Shown here: positions 33,426 through 44,697 of the stretch, one piece after another | Position numbering within the stretch: the first letter of the stretch is position 1 | Layout: each line of letters opens with the position of its first letter | From: Macrosoma leucophasiata | Lineage: Eukaryota; Arthropoda; Insecta; Lepidoptera; Hedylidae | Assembly (NCBI GenBank): GCA_036365455.1 | Contig: JAWQUS010000003.1 | Coordinates: 454,001-518,000 of the forward strand | DNA length: 64,000 nucleotides | Direction of reading: 5' to 3' | Made by a program: the position numbers and the translations under genes | Notes under the pieces: model-generated | The model's input: only the letters and a program-made list of their open reading frames with translations | Database searches by the model: none | What the model was told of the DNA's origin: nothing

Positions 33426-33955
33426 AAACGTTCCATAAACCGGCCGTAGGACTGTACCTACATTAAAATCTAGCCACACTTCATCAACATAATCTCCAAT
33501 ATAGGATCCTACAACTAGGATTAGTAGGATTATTCAAGTACATGTATCAAGGCTAATACTAAGCACATGTTCTTAATTTAGATTATCAAGGGAATTACAG
33601 CAAATAATTTCTAATTCTGTTACAAATTAAGCTTATATCCACAAATCATATTACAAACTTCACGTAGGTGTATGTAAATATGTTCGACTTACTTCGAAGT
33701 TTGCGTAGAGCGTAAACATTTTGGGTCTATAATCGTAAGCCCTTGGGTCGGTACGATCTTGGCGCTAAGTTCCTGTTTGCTTGGGACTCGGAGCGTGTGA
33801 GGCACCGGCTGGCTAAACATTAACGATCCCAATGGGTCACTTAAGTTGGGAGTTTTTCTTAAAAGTTGCCTCCATTGCGGATCTTTAAGTAGATAAAAAT
33901 AATACTACCGCTTTAAAAGTTGAAAGGTTAAAATACAAATCGGTACTTAAATAAC
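33426..33955. other. No identifiable gene
   Basis: Nothing recognised. A minus-strand family B fragment begins near 33960 (GCGTTGCCACCTCGGAAACC to GGGGCCTTA). Confidence 0.45.
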
Positions 33956-34053
33956 GATTTTTACTCAGCCGCGTTGCCACCTCGGAAACCTAAGTTGTTA
34001 TGTCTCTGTGGTAGTTATTACGGGGCCTTACAAGACAATTAATAATTATTAAT

Positions 34054-34341
34054 TTTTACTGGTGGTAGAGCTCCAGTGACGGAGCTCGCGGGCGTAAGCA
34101 CCACCGCATTACCTAATATACTTGCCGCTAAATGCTAGTGTTCAGCATTATCGTGTTCCGGTGAGGTGGTAATGTACGGCTCTTTAATTTCCGGCACAGA
34201 GGCATAACACCTTAGACCTTCGGAGTGGTAACGCATGTGCACTTTGATCTTGGTCTTTGTGTGGGTGTTTAGGCTGCAGTCATCACTTAACATCAACGTC
34301 AACTGCATGCTTGTTTGCCACATCCATTAAATAAAAAAAAA
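34054..34341 (+). mobile_element. SINE-like family B, full copy
   Basis: From TTTACTGGTGGTAGAGCTCC to CATTAAATAAAAAAAA. Confidence 0.85.
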
Positions 34342-34505
34342 CAATAATATCCGAACTACGTGATTACAATTTTTCTAGAAATTGCTTTTGATACTCCCAA
34401 CAAAGGTTTCACAAATAAAAGATACAGTTACTTTGCAAGTTTCATAAACAGAAATTTTGAGTTACACACACGTTTTACAGATTGATAAAGTTAACGTAAA
34501 GTTAA

Positions 34506-34567
34506 GTTATGATTGACTTATCACATTAAAAAAAAGGTTTTTTTTAATGTGATAAGTCAATCATAAC
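34506..34567. repeat. Perfect hairpin, 30-bp arms, 2-nt spacer
   Basis: 34506-34535 and 34538-34567 are exact reverse complements around GG. Confidence 0.92.
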
Positions 34568-35082
34568 CAAGTTGCAACACCCCAGTGGATGTGTTCAAAC
34601 TTAACTGTCTACAACAAAATAATCCTCCAATTGTAAATCAATTTGCTGACTTCGAACTCCGACTCAGTCGCTTTCACATTAACAAAGAGTTAAAGCCGTC
34701 TAGAATCGATATTTGAAAACACGATGACAGAGGTGCCGATGCAAATGCATAAAAAAAACAATTTACAAACTCTGATAATAATATAAGCCTTTATTTCAGT
34801 CAATTTGCATTAAATGTACAATAAAGTGTTTAAAAATATATGTATATTTTTCTACAAGCTCTAGTTTATTTCAAATGATGAAAACAAATAAACAAAAGTG
34901 AAAACTGCTGCATAATCACTATTATAAGTTGTTGAACTTGAAAGTGTGTAGAATTTGATTGCCTGTGAAATTTAATGTTTTTTTTTTTTTTAATCTCCAT
35001 TTAAAGAGCTTGGTCAAAGACCATGACGCTCTATATGTTCACATGAATTACATTCTTCATTTAAAAAAATAATTAAACAACA

Positions 35083-35424
35083 TTAGCTCATTGACAATTG
35101 ATATAGTTGCAACAGTATTCTGGCGTCATCTGTAGTAGGATCTGCCAGGACACTGTTGCAATGTCCTATTTCTAATGAAGCCCTGCGATGAGCCTCACCT
35201 CGAACACATTCAACCAAAATATGGTATACGTCTTCCACTTTACCACATATACTACAATTAGGGGTATCAGATTGTCTCATTAAGAATTTAAACTTATTAA
35301 ATGGCACATGTCCGGAGCGAAGTCTCATCATTGTGACAAGTTCTTTCCTGGACAGGGCACACTCGGTAAATTTACTGTTCAAAATGAGTTTTGAACTCTG
35401 CTCTGATGATGATTTTTTTAACAC
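35083..35424 (-). pseudogene. Non-LTR retrotransposon C-terminal fragment (Cys-His knuckle region)
   Basis: The minus-strand peptide has SRKELVTMMRLRSGHVPFN, then C-x2-C...H-x4-C in CSICGKVEDVYHILVEC, the C-terminal tail downstream of RNase H or RT in Jockey/I/R1-type insect LINEs. The adjacent plus-strand AT-rich sequence 34.58-35.08 kb shows nothing else. Confidence 0.75.
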
Positions 35425-35689
35425 GCTTATATTTTTAAACAGAAAGTAAAATAAAACAAACGAAGCTGTTGTTTTTAAAGACCAGTTCTTTATTTAGTAG
35501 ATAATAAATTTTTCCACTTGATTCACTTCAACTCCGTCCACTTTGGTTTCAAATTAACAAAGAGTGGAAACAAGTAAGCAACCAACTCACTGCAATTCCT
35601 ATCTAAAAATACGACGACAAAGGCAGGAATTCCCATTCGGAAACACGACTATGAAGGCAATTGGAGATACGATAGAAAAATGCATCATG

Positions 35690-35850
35690 CGATAGGCAAA
35701 TGCTGCACCATCACTGACGGAATGTTTAATAACAAGTATGTTGTTAGAACCAGGCGCTGTGAAACAATTCACCTGCGTTTGTTGTTTCAGCTGTTGTTTT
35801 GATTAGTTCCGATTGCTTTGTTTTTTTATCGTGCTATTGAAACGTTGCTG
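35690..35850. repeat. Dispersed repeat with an inverted relative at 40540-40700
   Basis: CATCACTGACGGAATGTTTAATAACA and CACCTGCGTTTGTTGTTTCAG-type phrases recur in reverse complement at 40.54-40.70 kb. Confidence 0.5.
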
Positions 35851-35963
35851 ATTCAACTTCAGAATAAGTGAAGTTTGAAGGCTTCGGAAGTGAGAATGAG
35901 TTTTGCGGTTTGTCGTTTTGTTTGCATAGAGGTGAATGGAATTTTTCCAACTGAAATAAAAAA

Positions 35964-36122
35964 AGATTCTTCACGCCTGTCATTTCTGAAGGGGTAGACA
36001 GAATAAATGCATGCAATGCGTGGGCGAGTGCATGCATTCAAGCATACATGCAATCACCCATGATTCGCTGGTTAAGTTTTGGGCACATTACCAAATTCCA
36101 AGGTACTGGAAAACTCCCAAAA
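35964..36122 (-). mobile_element. SINE family A, partial copy
   Basis: Matches the 3' half of SINE A on the minus strand (TTCACGCCTGTCATTTCTGAAGG to GGTACTGGAAAACTCCC), directly abutting SINE B at 36123. Confidence 0.65.
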
Positions 36123-36290
36123 AATTACTGGTGGTAGAGTTCCAAGTGTAGGAGCTCGAGGGCGTAGTCACCACCGCATTACCTAACCTATCTGCCACTA
36201 AATGGTAGTGTTCGGTAATGGTGGTGTTCACTATCGTGTTACGGTTAGATGGTAATGTATGGCCCCGTAATAACTATCACAGACACAAAA
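36123..36290 (+). mobile_element. SINE-like family B, 3'-truncated copy
   Basis: AAATTACTGGTGGTAGAGTTCC to GTAATAACTATCACAGACA. Confidence 0.75.
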
Positions 36291-36544
36291 TTTGTTCTTG
36301 TGCCATCGCCGCACGACATTTTATTTGTTTATTACTTAGGTGCAAATTATATAAGAGAGGTTTTGTCAATTTTATTTAATTTTAATTTTTAGGTGTTTTT
36401 TAATTAGGCCGTGAGCTGTTGAACCCTGAAATTCAAATAAATTGCTACAGACCTCACAATACACTATTCACAAATAGTGACGAGATGACACTCAAGCACG
36501 TATAACGTGCGAGTGAATTTAGAAACAAAAGAAAAATGGAAAGA

Positions 36545-36650
36545 TAATTTTATTTCAGGCATGGATCGAAGCTGCGACCTCAAGATAACCAGTCAGTCCT
36601 GAAGTTTAATCCCTACCTGAAGTCAATTTATCTCTCCATTTTTTCTTTAA
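36545..36650 (-). repeat. tRNA-like remnant
   Basis: The minus strand shows ACTTCAGGTAGGG.., GACTGGTTATCTTGAGGTCGC and CCTGAAATAAAATTATC, a decayed relative of the 13.78 kb tRNA-like repeat. Confidence 0.35.
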
Positions 36651-36659
36651 TTCCTAAAT

Positions 36660-37120
36660 AAGTATATGAACAATGGCGTGCCATATTGCAGCAATCAAGA
36701 TAAATATCGGCACAAATTAGGAAGCGCGGCGTCCCGCAGATTGTCCGTCCGCAGATTGCCTGTCACGTGCACGAGTAACGCGAAAATGTGTATTGTGGTC
36801 CTTGTAAAATTGCCGCACGAGAGGCTTTTACGGTTTGTTTATAACTTTGGTACGGGCGGAATCAGTGAAGCATTTAATTTACTCAGTTTGTTTGGGGCTC
36901 TCTTTTAGAAGTTCTTATATTAAATTGAAATTATAATAGTGGTTTGGCGCCTAAAAACGTACACACTAAATTATGTACATGTATTAATAAAAGTTTAAAT
37001 TCGTTTTGATCCACCACGAACTTAAGTACAAGGCATCCAGAATACGCCTAGGACACAGCAATGTGCGTTATTAAACTTACATTTGAAAGCAATGTAATGT
37101 AAGATATCGATATTTAACGA
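36660..37120. other. No supported gene
   Basis: Contains an 80-codon plus frame (36666-36908) in fairly GC-rich sequence, but it has no family resemblance or splice context. Confidence 0.35.
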
Positions 37121-37123
37121 AAG

Positions 37124-37183
37124 CCATGCGCGCTTCTACCTTACCTACGCATACCTACGTAGGTAAGGTAGAAGCGCGCATGG
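37124..37183. repeat. Perfect hairpin, 26-bp arms, overlapping the head of the 5S-SINE
   Basis: 37124-37149 and 37158-37183 are exact reverse complements. The right arm includes GCGCGCATGG, the first bases of the SINE D copy. Confidence 0.92.
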
Positions 37184-37541
37184 CCCAGCGGCTGGTGTAG
37201 ATCGTAAGCGATCTGCTCGGTTAAGCACTACGGGCGCGGTCGGGTAGTGTGATGGGTGACCGCCAGTGGCAAATTAAATGCGCGTTTCCGTGCTTCGGAG
37301 GGCACGTTAAGCCGTCGGTCCCGGTTGCTATCGATAGATAGCAGTCGTTAAACCTTGTCGGAGGCCTTATGGGCGGTTTGAAAACATCCGACAGCGGGCT
37401 GGCCACTAACCCACCCACCTCCACCAATCCGCATTGGAGCAGCGTGGTGGAGTAAGCTCCAGGCCTCCCCCCAAAAAGGGGAGAGACTCGTGCCCAGCAG
37501 TGGGACGTATAATGGGTTGCCATTATTATTATTATTATTAG
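37174..37541 (+). mobile_element. 5S rRNA-derived SINE (family D), full-length reference copy
   Basis: 37174-37275 parallels 5S rRNA: GGTTAAGCA (box A region), GGGCGCGGTC and GATGGGTGACCGCC (intermediate element and box C) in 5S order. The unrelated body includes GCTATCGATAGATAGC and CTTGTCGGAGGCC. The end holds CCCAGCAGTGGGACGTATAA and a (ATT)5-like tail. 5S-derived SINEs form the SINE3 class; the 3' part probably comes from a partner LINE, which is inference. Confidence 0.85.
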
Positions 37542-37559
37542 GTATGCGTTATGGTGACT

Positions 37560-38200
37560 AATATGACCTCAAAAGGCTTACTATTTCTACGATCTTTACA
37601 AGTCAGAAAATAGAATAGACTTATCACAGATTAAGTTTTATGTATAAGATATTTGAAAGCTGCGTGGTTTTTTCCTTAACCAAGAAGATACATTCATCTG
37701 TTCATTCATAATTCAGATAACTATTGCAACGTCATCTGACAAGCTTTGTAGGTATTATTTTCCACGGGAGTCATCTGATTACAAACAAAGCTCAGTCTTC
37801 CAGACTTTAACACGCAATATTCTAAGACGTAGATAAACCACCAGTTCACGATCATCGCTCAGGTTCTTTACTAGAAAATCACAGCTGGATGTCTGAATAA
37901 TTTTTCATATAAAACATTTTCCAAGTTTCTAGAAACGTTCAACTCAATATTTTCTGTTCTAGCGAAACGTATAACGTCTCACGTTGTTCCTAAAAAATTC
38001 AAGATGATTCATGGAGTAACGAACCGAGGGGAACGTTTCAAAGCCTATTCTCAGAACTAGTGCTCTGTTCAAAATGTTGTCCGTTCATGGAAACATCAAT
38101 TTCGTAGACATTTTTATTGAATGTGTTGCGTGGCGTTAGCAATTACATTTTACTTTTATTTTTTGTTACATATTTCATAATTCAATGTACATATAATACT
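37560..38200. other. No identifiable gene
   Basis: AT-rich sequence with no repeat or exon recognised. Confidence 0.45.
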
Positions 38201-38204
38201 ACCT

Positions 38205-38690
38205 GTTGTCCGCGGCTGCGCCCGCGTGGATGTCGTTTTATAAATTACTAAGTAGCCTATGTTCTTTCTCAAAGACAGCTATATCTCTGTACTCTGTTTT
38301 TCACTGGTGGTAGAGCTCCAGTGACGGAGCTCGCGGGCGTAGGCGCCACCGCATTACCTAATTTACTTGCCGCTAAATGGTAGTGTTCAGCACTATCGTG
38401 TTCCGGTCAGGTGGTAATGTACGGCCCTGTAATTTCCGGCACAGAGGCATAACACTTTAGGCCTCAGGGGTGGTAACGCATCTGCATTTTGGCCTTGGTC
38501 TTCATGTGGGTGTCTATAGGCTGAAGTCATCACTTAACATCAATGTGAACTGCATGCTTGTTTGCCACTTCCGTTACATAAAAAAAAAAAAAAACAAATT
38601 TCATAAAAATCGGTTCAGTCGTTTGGACGTGAAAAGGGAACAGACAGACAGAGTTACTTTCGCATTTATAATATTATTAGGGATTAGGGA
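38205..38690 (+). mobile_element. RTE-type LINE 3' end split by a SINE B
   Basis: 38205-38297 (TGTTGTCCGCGGCTGCGCCC.., AGTAGCCTATGTTCTTTCTC) and 38595-38690 (TTTCATAAAAATCGGTTCAG.., TTTATAATATTATTAGGGA) are adjacent parts of the usual RTE tail. The full SINE B at 38298-38594 lies between them. Confidence 0.75.
38298..38594 (+). mobile_element. SINE-like family B, full copy nested in the RTE tail
   Basis: All landmarks and a 14-A tail. Confidence 0.88.
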
Positions 38691-38942
38691 TTATCTACAT
38701 AAATGTTATCAGTAATATAATTGGATAAGTAGTAGTTAACTTATTAAAACGTCGTTAAAAAATCGGCGATAGTAATGTAGTAAGGAAGCTGACGCTCTCT
38801 TTTTGTTCCATGTACTTGTACCTCTACGAATAAGTAATTTTATAGAGGTGTAATAGCAGTAATTGTCAATGTGAAGCCCACAGCAACGAGCCGTGGTGCC
38901 ACTTTTTTATCGTGCTTTGTATGAGACTTACAATTCTATAGA

Positions 38943-39237
38943 TTTTTTTTTTTTTTTTATATAATGTATATGGCAAACAAGCATGCCGTTCACATTGATG
39001 TTAAGTGATGACTGCAGCCTATAGACACCCACATGAAGACCAAGGCCACAATGCAGATGCGTTACCACTCCTGAGGCCTAAGGTATTATGCCTCTGTGTC
39101 AGAAATTACAGGGCCGTACATTACCACCTGACCGGAACACGATACTGCTGAACACTACCATTTAGCGGCAAGTAAATTAGGTAATGCGTGGTGCCTACGC
39201 CCGCGAGCTCCGTCACTGGAGCTCTACTAGCAGTAAA
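38943..39237 (-). mobile_element. SINE-like family B, full copy
   Basis: From a poly-T (A-tail on minus) to GAGCTCTACTAGCAGTAAA. Confidence 0.88.
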
Positions 39238-39239
39238 TA

Positions 39240-40450
39240 CCTAAAAAAAAGATAATATTGTTTCATATAAAATGTAATGAGTTGCTGAAGCAGTATCGTC
39301 CACAGACAGACCTCAGGTGATGATATATTATTATTTGTAACGTTTTAAAACCAGTTTGACTGCCACTTATAAAATGATCATCCGCAACCTTCATCGACCG
39401 AACTTTAAATTAGCTATTCTGATAAACTAATAAATTCATTTAAAAAGTACCAAATCGTTGTCTACAAGAATTGCAACAAATAACTCTAATTTTAAACATA
39501 ATCGTAAAAAACAAATAAGACATAAAATTATATGTGTGTGTGTGTGTGTGCGTAAGGGCGCTTCACAACAAAGACTTGATTCACTATGTCACAATGCTGT
39601 ACCTGCAGCGATTGCATATTTTATTTTGTACTACTCTTCAGATACAGACGACTGTCTTACTAAGATTTTCTCCATTGTAGAAATTAAACTTGCGGATTTT
39701 CTCGCGTATACAACACTCCCAAACTTCTTCATACACCCGACGTTTCGGTTCCCCGACTTTTCGATTTTCTCCATGCATTCGTGTTCTAGTATGAGATAGT
39801 ATCGATTGAACATTACCGTGGATTACATTCCTCGAACGGCAGACAAATGAAATCTAACATATTATGTTATATTATTGTTAAGAGAAAATAAAATTAATTC
39901 ATATTCTCCACAAGTAGGCGCCATCTAGTGGAACACTGAAGAAATACAAAGTTCTTGACTAGTACGGAAGATGGTACATAATCGAGTTGCATCGCACATA
40001 CGAAATTTTCTCAAGAGTTGCCCCATATACAACTTCCTAACGTAAATTGTTGGACTGTCCGCCTGATTACTGATAATAATTTAATGTAATTGGTAATATA
40101 ATGTCTCGGACATAATATTACTAATGATATTAAATTATTATAGGGTTAACTATCATATATTTGTATAAAGTGAAAATAGCAGACAAGGAAGACTTTTTAA
40201 TGTAATAAATGTTGCTAATTGGATCGTGCTGTCTCCGAAAATATTTTTGTTATCGATTCAAAAAATACCTGTTTAAAAACAAATACAAAAAAAGGCGTAG
40301 TAATAAAAAAAACAAGCATGCTTTCAGATTTTTATAATTTTCTAAATAAGTGCTAAGCCATTTGAGTTTCAATTAGTTTTCGTAACTTACAAGTTAAGCT
40401 CAAAAAAGCAAAATAAATAAAAACACATTCACTGCCCATCAGAAGTGGAA
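39240..40450. other. No gene; (TG)n run and one Penelope-type arm
   Basis: A (GT)9-like run lies at about 39532-39550. 39676-39755 is a single arm of the 33.25 kb inverted repeat (ACACTCCCAAACTTCTTC, CCCGACGTTTCGG). The remainder is AT-rich and unremarkable. Confidence 0.5.
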
Positions 40451-40457
40451 AGGATTT

Positions 40458-40492
40458 GTGTAGTTAGTGGATTTTTAATTCACTAACTACAC
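40458..40492. repeat. Perfect hairpin, 12-bp arms
   Basis: GTGTAGTTAGTG at 40458 opposes CACTAACTACAC ending at 40492. Confidence 0.85.
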
Positions 40493-40539
40493 CAATACCC
40501 ACTTTTTAAATTAATTCAACAAAAGCAACATTTCAACAA

Positions 40540-40700
40540 AAACGGAAAACAATATCGAAGAGGACAATAATCGTTGGGAACTAATCAAAACAATAACTGA
40601 AACATCAAACGCAGGTGAAACAATGCAGCAATTGATTCTCATAACACACCTGTTATTAAACATTCCGACAGTGATCGTGCTGCAATTGTTAGATAACTTT
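40540..40700. repeat. Inverted relative of the 35.69 kb repeat
   Basis: Same phrases in reverse complement; see 35690-35850. Confidence 0.5.
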
Positions 40701-40854
40701 TCGAGTTTAAAAACTTACTTTGTCCGTCTATGTGATGGGTATGTAAGTCGTAACTGCTCGTGGAACTGACAAAATACGCTATATTATATTTGTGGAATCT
40801 TTAAATACAAGTAGTACAGACTATTGCTACGCTGGGTTCGATTCCCGGGTCGAA

Positions 40855-41322
40855 TGTCATCACCGCATTACCTAATATACTTGCCGCTAAATGGTAGTGT
40901 TCAGCACTACCTCATTTTAGTTCTTGCTGTTTACTAGATGTATAGCTGTTAAGACGTAAACAAATAAAATGGCTCTAGCGGAAGACCAGCGCTGCTTGTT
41001 TTACAATCAGTAAAATGCTGAGCTAGGACCAATTTATACCAATGTCCTCAAATATAATTGTTTGTAGTAAATATGTTCCATGTTGTAGGCACATTGTTAT
41101 AAATAAATATTCTATTCATTCTTATTCTACCGTGTTCCGATCAGGTGGTAATGTACGGCCCTGTAATTTCCGGCACAGAGGCATAACACCTTAGGTCTCA
41201 GGAGTGGTAACTCATCTGAATCTTGACCTTGGTCTTCGTGTGGGTGTCTATAGGCTGCAGTCATCACTTAACATCAATGTGAACTGCATGCTTGTTTGCC
41301 ACTTACATTACATAAAAAAAAA
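40855..41322 (+). mobile_element. SINE-like family B copy split by an insertion with a (TATTC) tail
   Basis: 40855-40915 ends GTGTTCAGCACTAC; the copy resumes at about 41128 with CCGTGTTCCG. The 212-bp insert ends in AATATTCTATTCATTCTTATTC. CTAC occurs at both junctions. The split point is the same as in the 15.35 kb copy. Confidence 0.75.
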
Positions 41323-41364
41323 GAAAATCGCATCTCAAGTTTCTGCGACGTGGCGTCGCATCGC

Positions 41365-41790
41365 AGTTTTGTGTGGCCGCCCTTAGACCTTCTTTCTTTT
41401 CGAAGTAAACTAAACCATCAAAATATGACACAGTCAATAAAAGATGTACAAATAACATACATCAATCACTCGCTGCTCGCCTGTCTTTATCCTCTCCCTC
41501 CCCTCATTCTTGCTTGCTGACCTCACCCCTCTGATCTCCTGCTCGAGAGATCTTCAGATTTATGATATCATTGCATCCTTTTCATGACCATTAGAGGGTT
41601 GTAGTTGTTTGCTGATGATTTGGAATAAGTAAAGCTCAGAGAAAACTAATAAAACTTAACGCTGGTACTTCTCTTAAAGAGTAGGCAGTAGTTGAGATAA
41701 AAAATATTGTATATGCGGATTTATCTCGCGTTTATTATACTAAAATGTAGTTTACCGTGGCTATGGGGGAGCGTATTAACATGCGTCGGT
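41365..41790. other. No identifiable gene
   Basis: Only a Penelope-type end phrase (TGCGGATTTATCTCGCGTTTA) at about 41714 is recognised. Confidence 0.45.
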
Positions 41791-41792
41791 CA

Positions 41793-41909
41793 ATGTATGT
41801 ATGTACTTCACACCAGGTGCCTTACGGGGTAGGCAAAGAGTGTGGAGCGCCAGATTTCCCGGTTCTGACACACCTCCCGTGCTTCTTCTACATTCATAAT
41901 TCTCTTAGT
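41793..41909 (-). mobile_element. RTE-type LINE 3' end fragment
   Basis: Minus-strand match to the last 110 bp of the intact LINE (TTCACACCAGGTGCCTTACGG..). SINE B starts immediately after it. Confidence 0.75.
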
Positions 41910-41910
41910 A

Positions 41911-42202
41911 CATTTTTACTGGTGATAGAGCTCCAGTGACGGAGCTCGCGGGCGTTGGCACCACCGCATCACCTAATATACTTGCCGCTAAATGGTAGTG
42001 TTCAGCACTATCGTGTTCCGGTCAGGTGGTAATGTACGGCCCTGTAATTTCCGGCACAGGGGCATAACACCTGAGGCCTCAGGAGTGGTAACGCATCTGA
42101 ATCTTGACCTTGGTCTTCGTGTGGGTGTCTATAGGCTGCAGTCACTTAACATCAATGTGAACTGCATGCTTGTTTGCCACTTCCATTACATAAAAAAAAA
42201 AG
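41911..42202 (+). mobile_element. SINE-like family B, full copy
   Basis: TTTTTACTGGTGATAGAGCTC to CATTACATAAAAAAAAAAG. Confidence 0.87.
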
Positions 42203-42244
42203 AAAATCGCATCTCAAGTTTCTGCGACGTGGCGTCGCATCGCA

Positions 42245-42685
42245 TCATACATGTCATATCAAAACAAAAAAAAAATGCACAAAATTAAATTAAAAACATA
42301 AGATTTAGTAATGTTCAGAGGATTTCACTGAACTGCAAACACACACTCACAACAGCCTTCCATCCATCCACAAACAAGTCGAAGTCGGGAAAGGCCTCCA
42401 ATAGAGCACAGAGGACAGAGGACAGAGAGCGCGCGCGGAACAAAGGAGTTAGCGTATGCAATTGTCCGAGTAGATACAGCGAGGAGTTTATGTTGTTGAA
42501 AAGAATTTTCTGACCCGTGCATGATATGAGTATGAATGAGTGACGTTAGAGGTCACATTGAGGTTGTTAAGAGGTCTGAGTGGAGTGGGGTAGAGATCAT
42601 CAGTGTGGATACTCGAGGGAGCAAACACCGCTGCATTAGTTTATCTATCTGCCGACAGAAAAATGCTAATATTATCTTTGATAAC
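42245..42685. other. No supported gene
   Basis: 42320-42460 is GC-richer with a purine-rich patch (GAGGACAGAGGACAGAGAGCG). Open frames on either strand (42325-42522 minus, 42536-42727 plus) lack support. Confidence 0.4.
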
Positions 42686-42689
42686 CTTG

Positions 42690-42985
42690 TCGCATGTGGA
42701 ACTTTGCCGGTGAATGACAAAGAATGACTCTTTTCTTTTCTTTTGTTATCAGTTTGTAAAGGGGAAAAGAGACATTCTACTGATATACTTTTTACATTAG
42801 TTTATGACATTTAGTTTTATCTTAGTGATATTCTTGACTTTACATATATTTTTTATCTTGTTTGACATGTATATCAATTGTTATTCGCTTTAATTTATTT
42901 TGTTTGTTTTTGACGTGTCATAAGAGGTGCCTGTCACCCTAAATGAATAAATGAGTTTCTGATTCTGATTCTGATTCTGAAGTTG
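42690..42985 (+). mobile_element. Family C element with (GATTCT)n tail
   Basis: GGAACTTTGCCGGTGAATGAC to TTCTGATTCTGATTCTGATTC. Confidence 0.7.
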
Positions 42986-43082
42986 CATCTCAGCCAAATT
43001 ACAACTCTTGGTGCTGTATACTTAATTCACAAACCGCACTATTGGATGGTTGGTCGATTGTCGCTTTATTGCGAATAGGTAT

Positions 43083-43515
43083 ACCATAGAGCAATACGCG
43101 GTGGACGAGAGGGGAGTAGCCACATGCAGGCTTTCCCCTCTGTCAAAGTACAAGTACAAGTGGTCCTATGCCTGTCGCTGGAGACGTTTAAATGTGTGGG
43201 AAATTGTTAATGTATTTTGTTAAAGTCAAGGTGTGAGTTTCGTAGTAATAGACGATTTTTGTTGTGTGTGTGTATGTGTGTGTCACACAAATTTACCCTC
43301 GCAAAAATGGTAGTGTTCAGCACTATCGTGTTCCGGTTAAATGGTAATGTATGGCCCCGTAATAACTATCACAGAGACGTAACAACTTAGGTCTCAGGGG
43401 TGGCAACGCAACTGCACCTTGACCTCTGGTTTTTGTGTAGACGTCTGTAGGCTGCAGTCATCACTTAACATCAATGTGAACTGCATGCTTGTTTGCCACC
43501 TTACTTACATAAACA
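43083..43515. mobile_element. TIR element J (reverse, partial) followed by SINE B
   Basis: 43083-43310 matches 19614-19905 in reverse complement. 43312-43515 is a 5'-truncated plus-strand SINE B ending CATAAACAAAAAAAA. Confidence 0.65.
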
Positions 43516-43862
43516 AAAAAAAACAGAATTAAGTAGCGCTGAAAATTATCATTAAATGCGATGCTGCCAACGCCCTAAGATTCCAACACTAGATCTCCGC
43601 CACCAGTTAAACTTTACTTCTGATACCAATAAATAAACATGTTAATAGCTCTTGGTAATCTATTCGCTGCCTCATCTACAACCCAAGAAACAATTTCGCG
43701 GGTGTCCGAACGCAATTTGTGGCAATATCAATTATCACGACCCACTTCTCGTTTATTTAGCACAGTTGCGAAGTAAATACGTTGATAATAGTCGGAGTTT
43801 TGTAATTGGAAAGCAAAATAGCCCTAAAACTCAATGTAGGAGCGCGAGGGCGTCGTAATGTT

Positions 43863-44112
43863 ATCTATATATATCAAAATGTTGTTCGTTAGTCTCGCTA
43901 AAACTCGAAAACGGCTGGACCGATTTAACTAATTTTGGATTTGAATGATATTTGGAAGTCCAGGGATGGTTTAAAAGGTAAGAAAATATGAAGAAATTGA
44001 AGAAATTAAAAACCACAATTTCATTTTTCCATACAAATAGTCCGTATCTATCAAACCTTTGACACATTGTTTCATTTTGAGGCAATACGAAGTTTGCCGG
44101 GTCAGCTAGTAA
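43863..44112 (+). mobile_element. Family G repeat, uninterrupted copy
   Basis: About 250 bp from ATATCAAAATGTTGTTCGTT to GAAGTTTGCCGGGTCAGC; reference for the split copy at 10.2 kb. Confidence 0.7.
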
Positions 44113-44315
44113 TTACTATATTTGCCGCTAAATGGTAGTGTTCGGCGCTATCGTGTGCCAATTAGATGGTAATGTATGGACCCGTAATAACTAGAACAGA
44201 GACATGACACCTTAGGTCTCGACCTCTGGTTTTTATGTAGATGTCTATAGGCTGCAGTCATCACTTAACATCAATGTGAGCTGTATGCTCGTTTGCAATC
44301 TTGCAAAATAAAAAT
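44113..44315 (+). mobile_element. SINE-like family B, 5'-truncated copy
   Basis: Begins TATATTTGCCGCTAAATGG, directly after family G; ends GCAAAATAAAA. Confidence 0.7.
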
Positions 44316-44697
44316 GAATGAGTCTAAAAAACAACAATAATGGAGAAAAAAAGGCACCACCAACTGTTTGTGTTGCCCGTCACAAACACAAAGCCCACCA
44401 GGCCAGCCGGTGGTAAAAATAGCCGCAGGGTTGCAGCGGACGTGTGTATTCGCTCGGAACGGCCTATTGCCGATTCAAATTAATTCAGTGTGCTATTACT
44501 GTTTGTAGATACTCGTATGAGGGTAGAGTTTGTTATTCAATCATCAATCTGTTCATTCAGTTTAAAATAACATTCACCAGTATTTGGATAGACAAAATGT
44601 GCCGAGTTTGGTAATGTTTTTTTACTAGTGGCCCAGTTCCAGTGGCGTCGCTGTACTGTAGTGCTGTAGCTGTGGCGCGTACATACCTTAATCTTTA

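Larger units (their letters stand above)
41128..42244 (+). repeat. Local segmental duplication (41128-41364 and 42008-42244)
   Basis: Both segments contain the SINE B 3' half and the same unique flank beyond the A-tail (GAAAATCGCATCTCAAGTTTC, TGCGACGTGGCGTCGCATCG). Shared flank means the locus was duplicated, not that two SINEs inserted separately. Confidence 0.8.
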
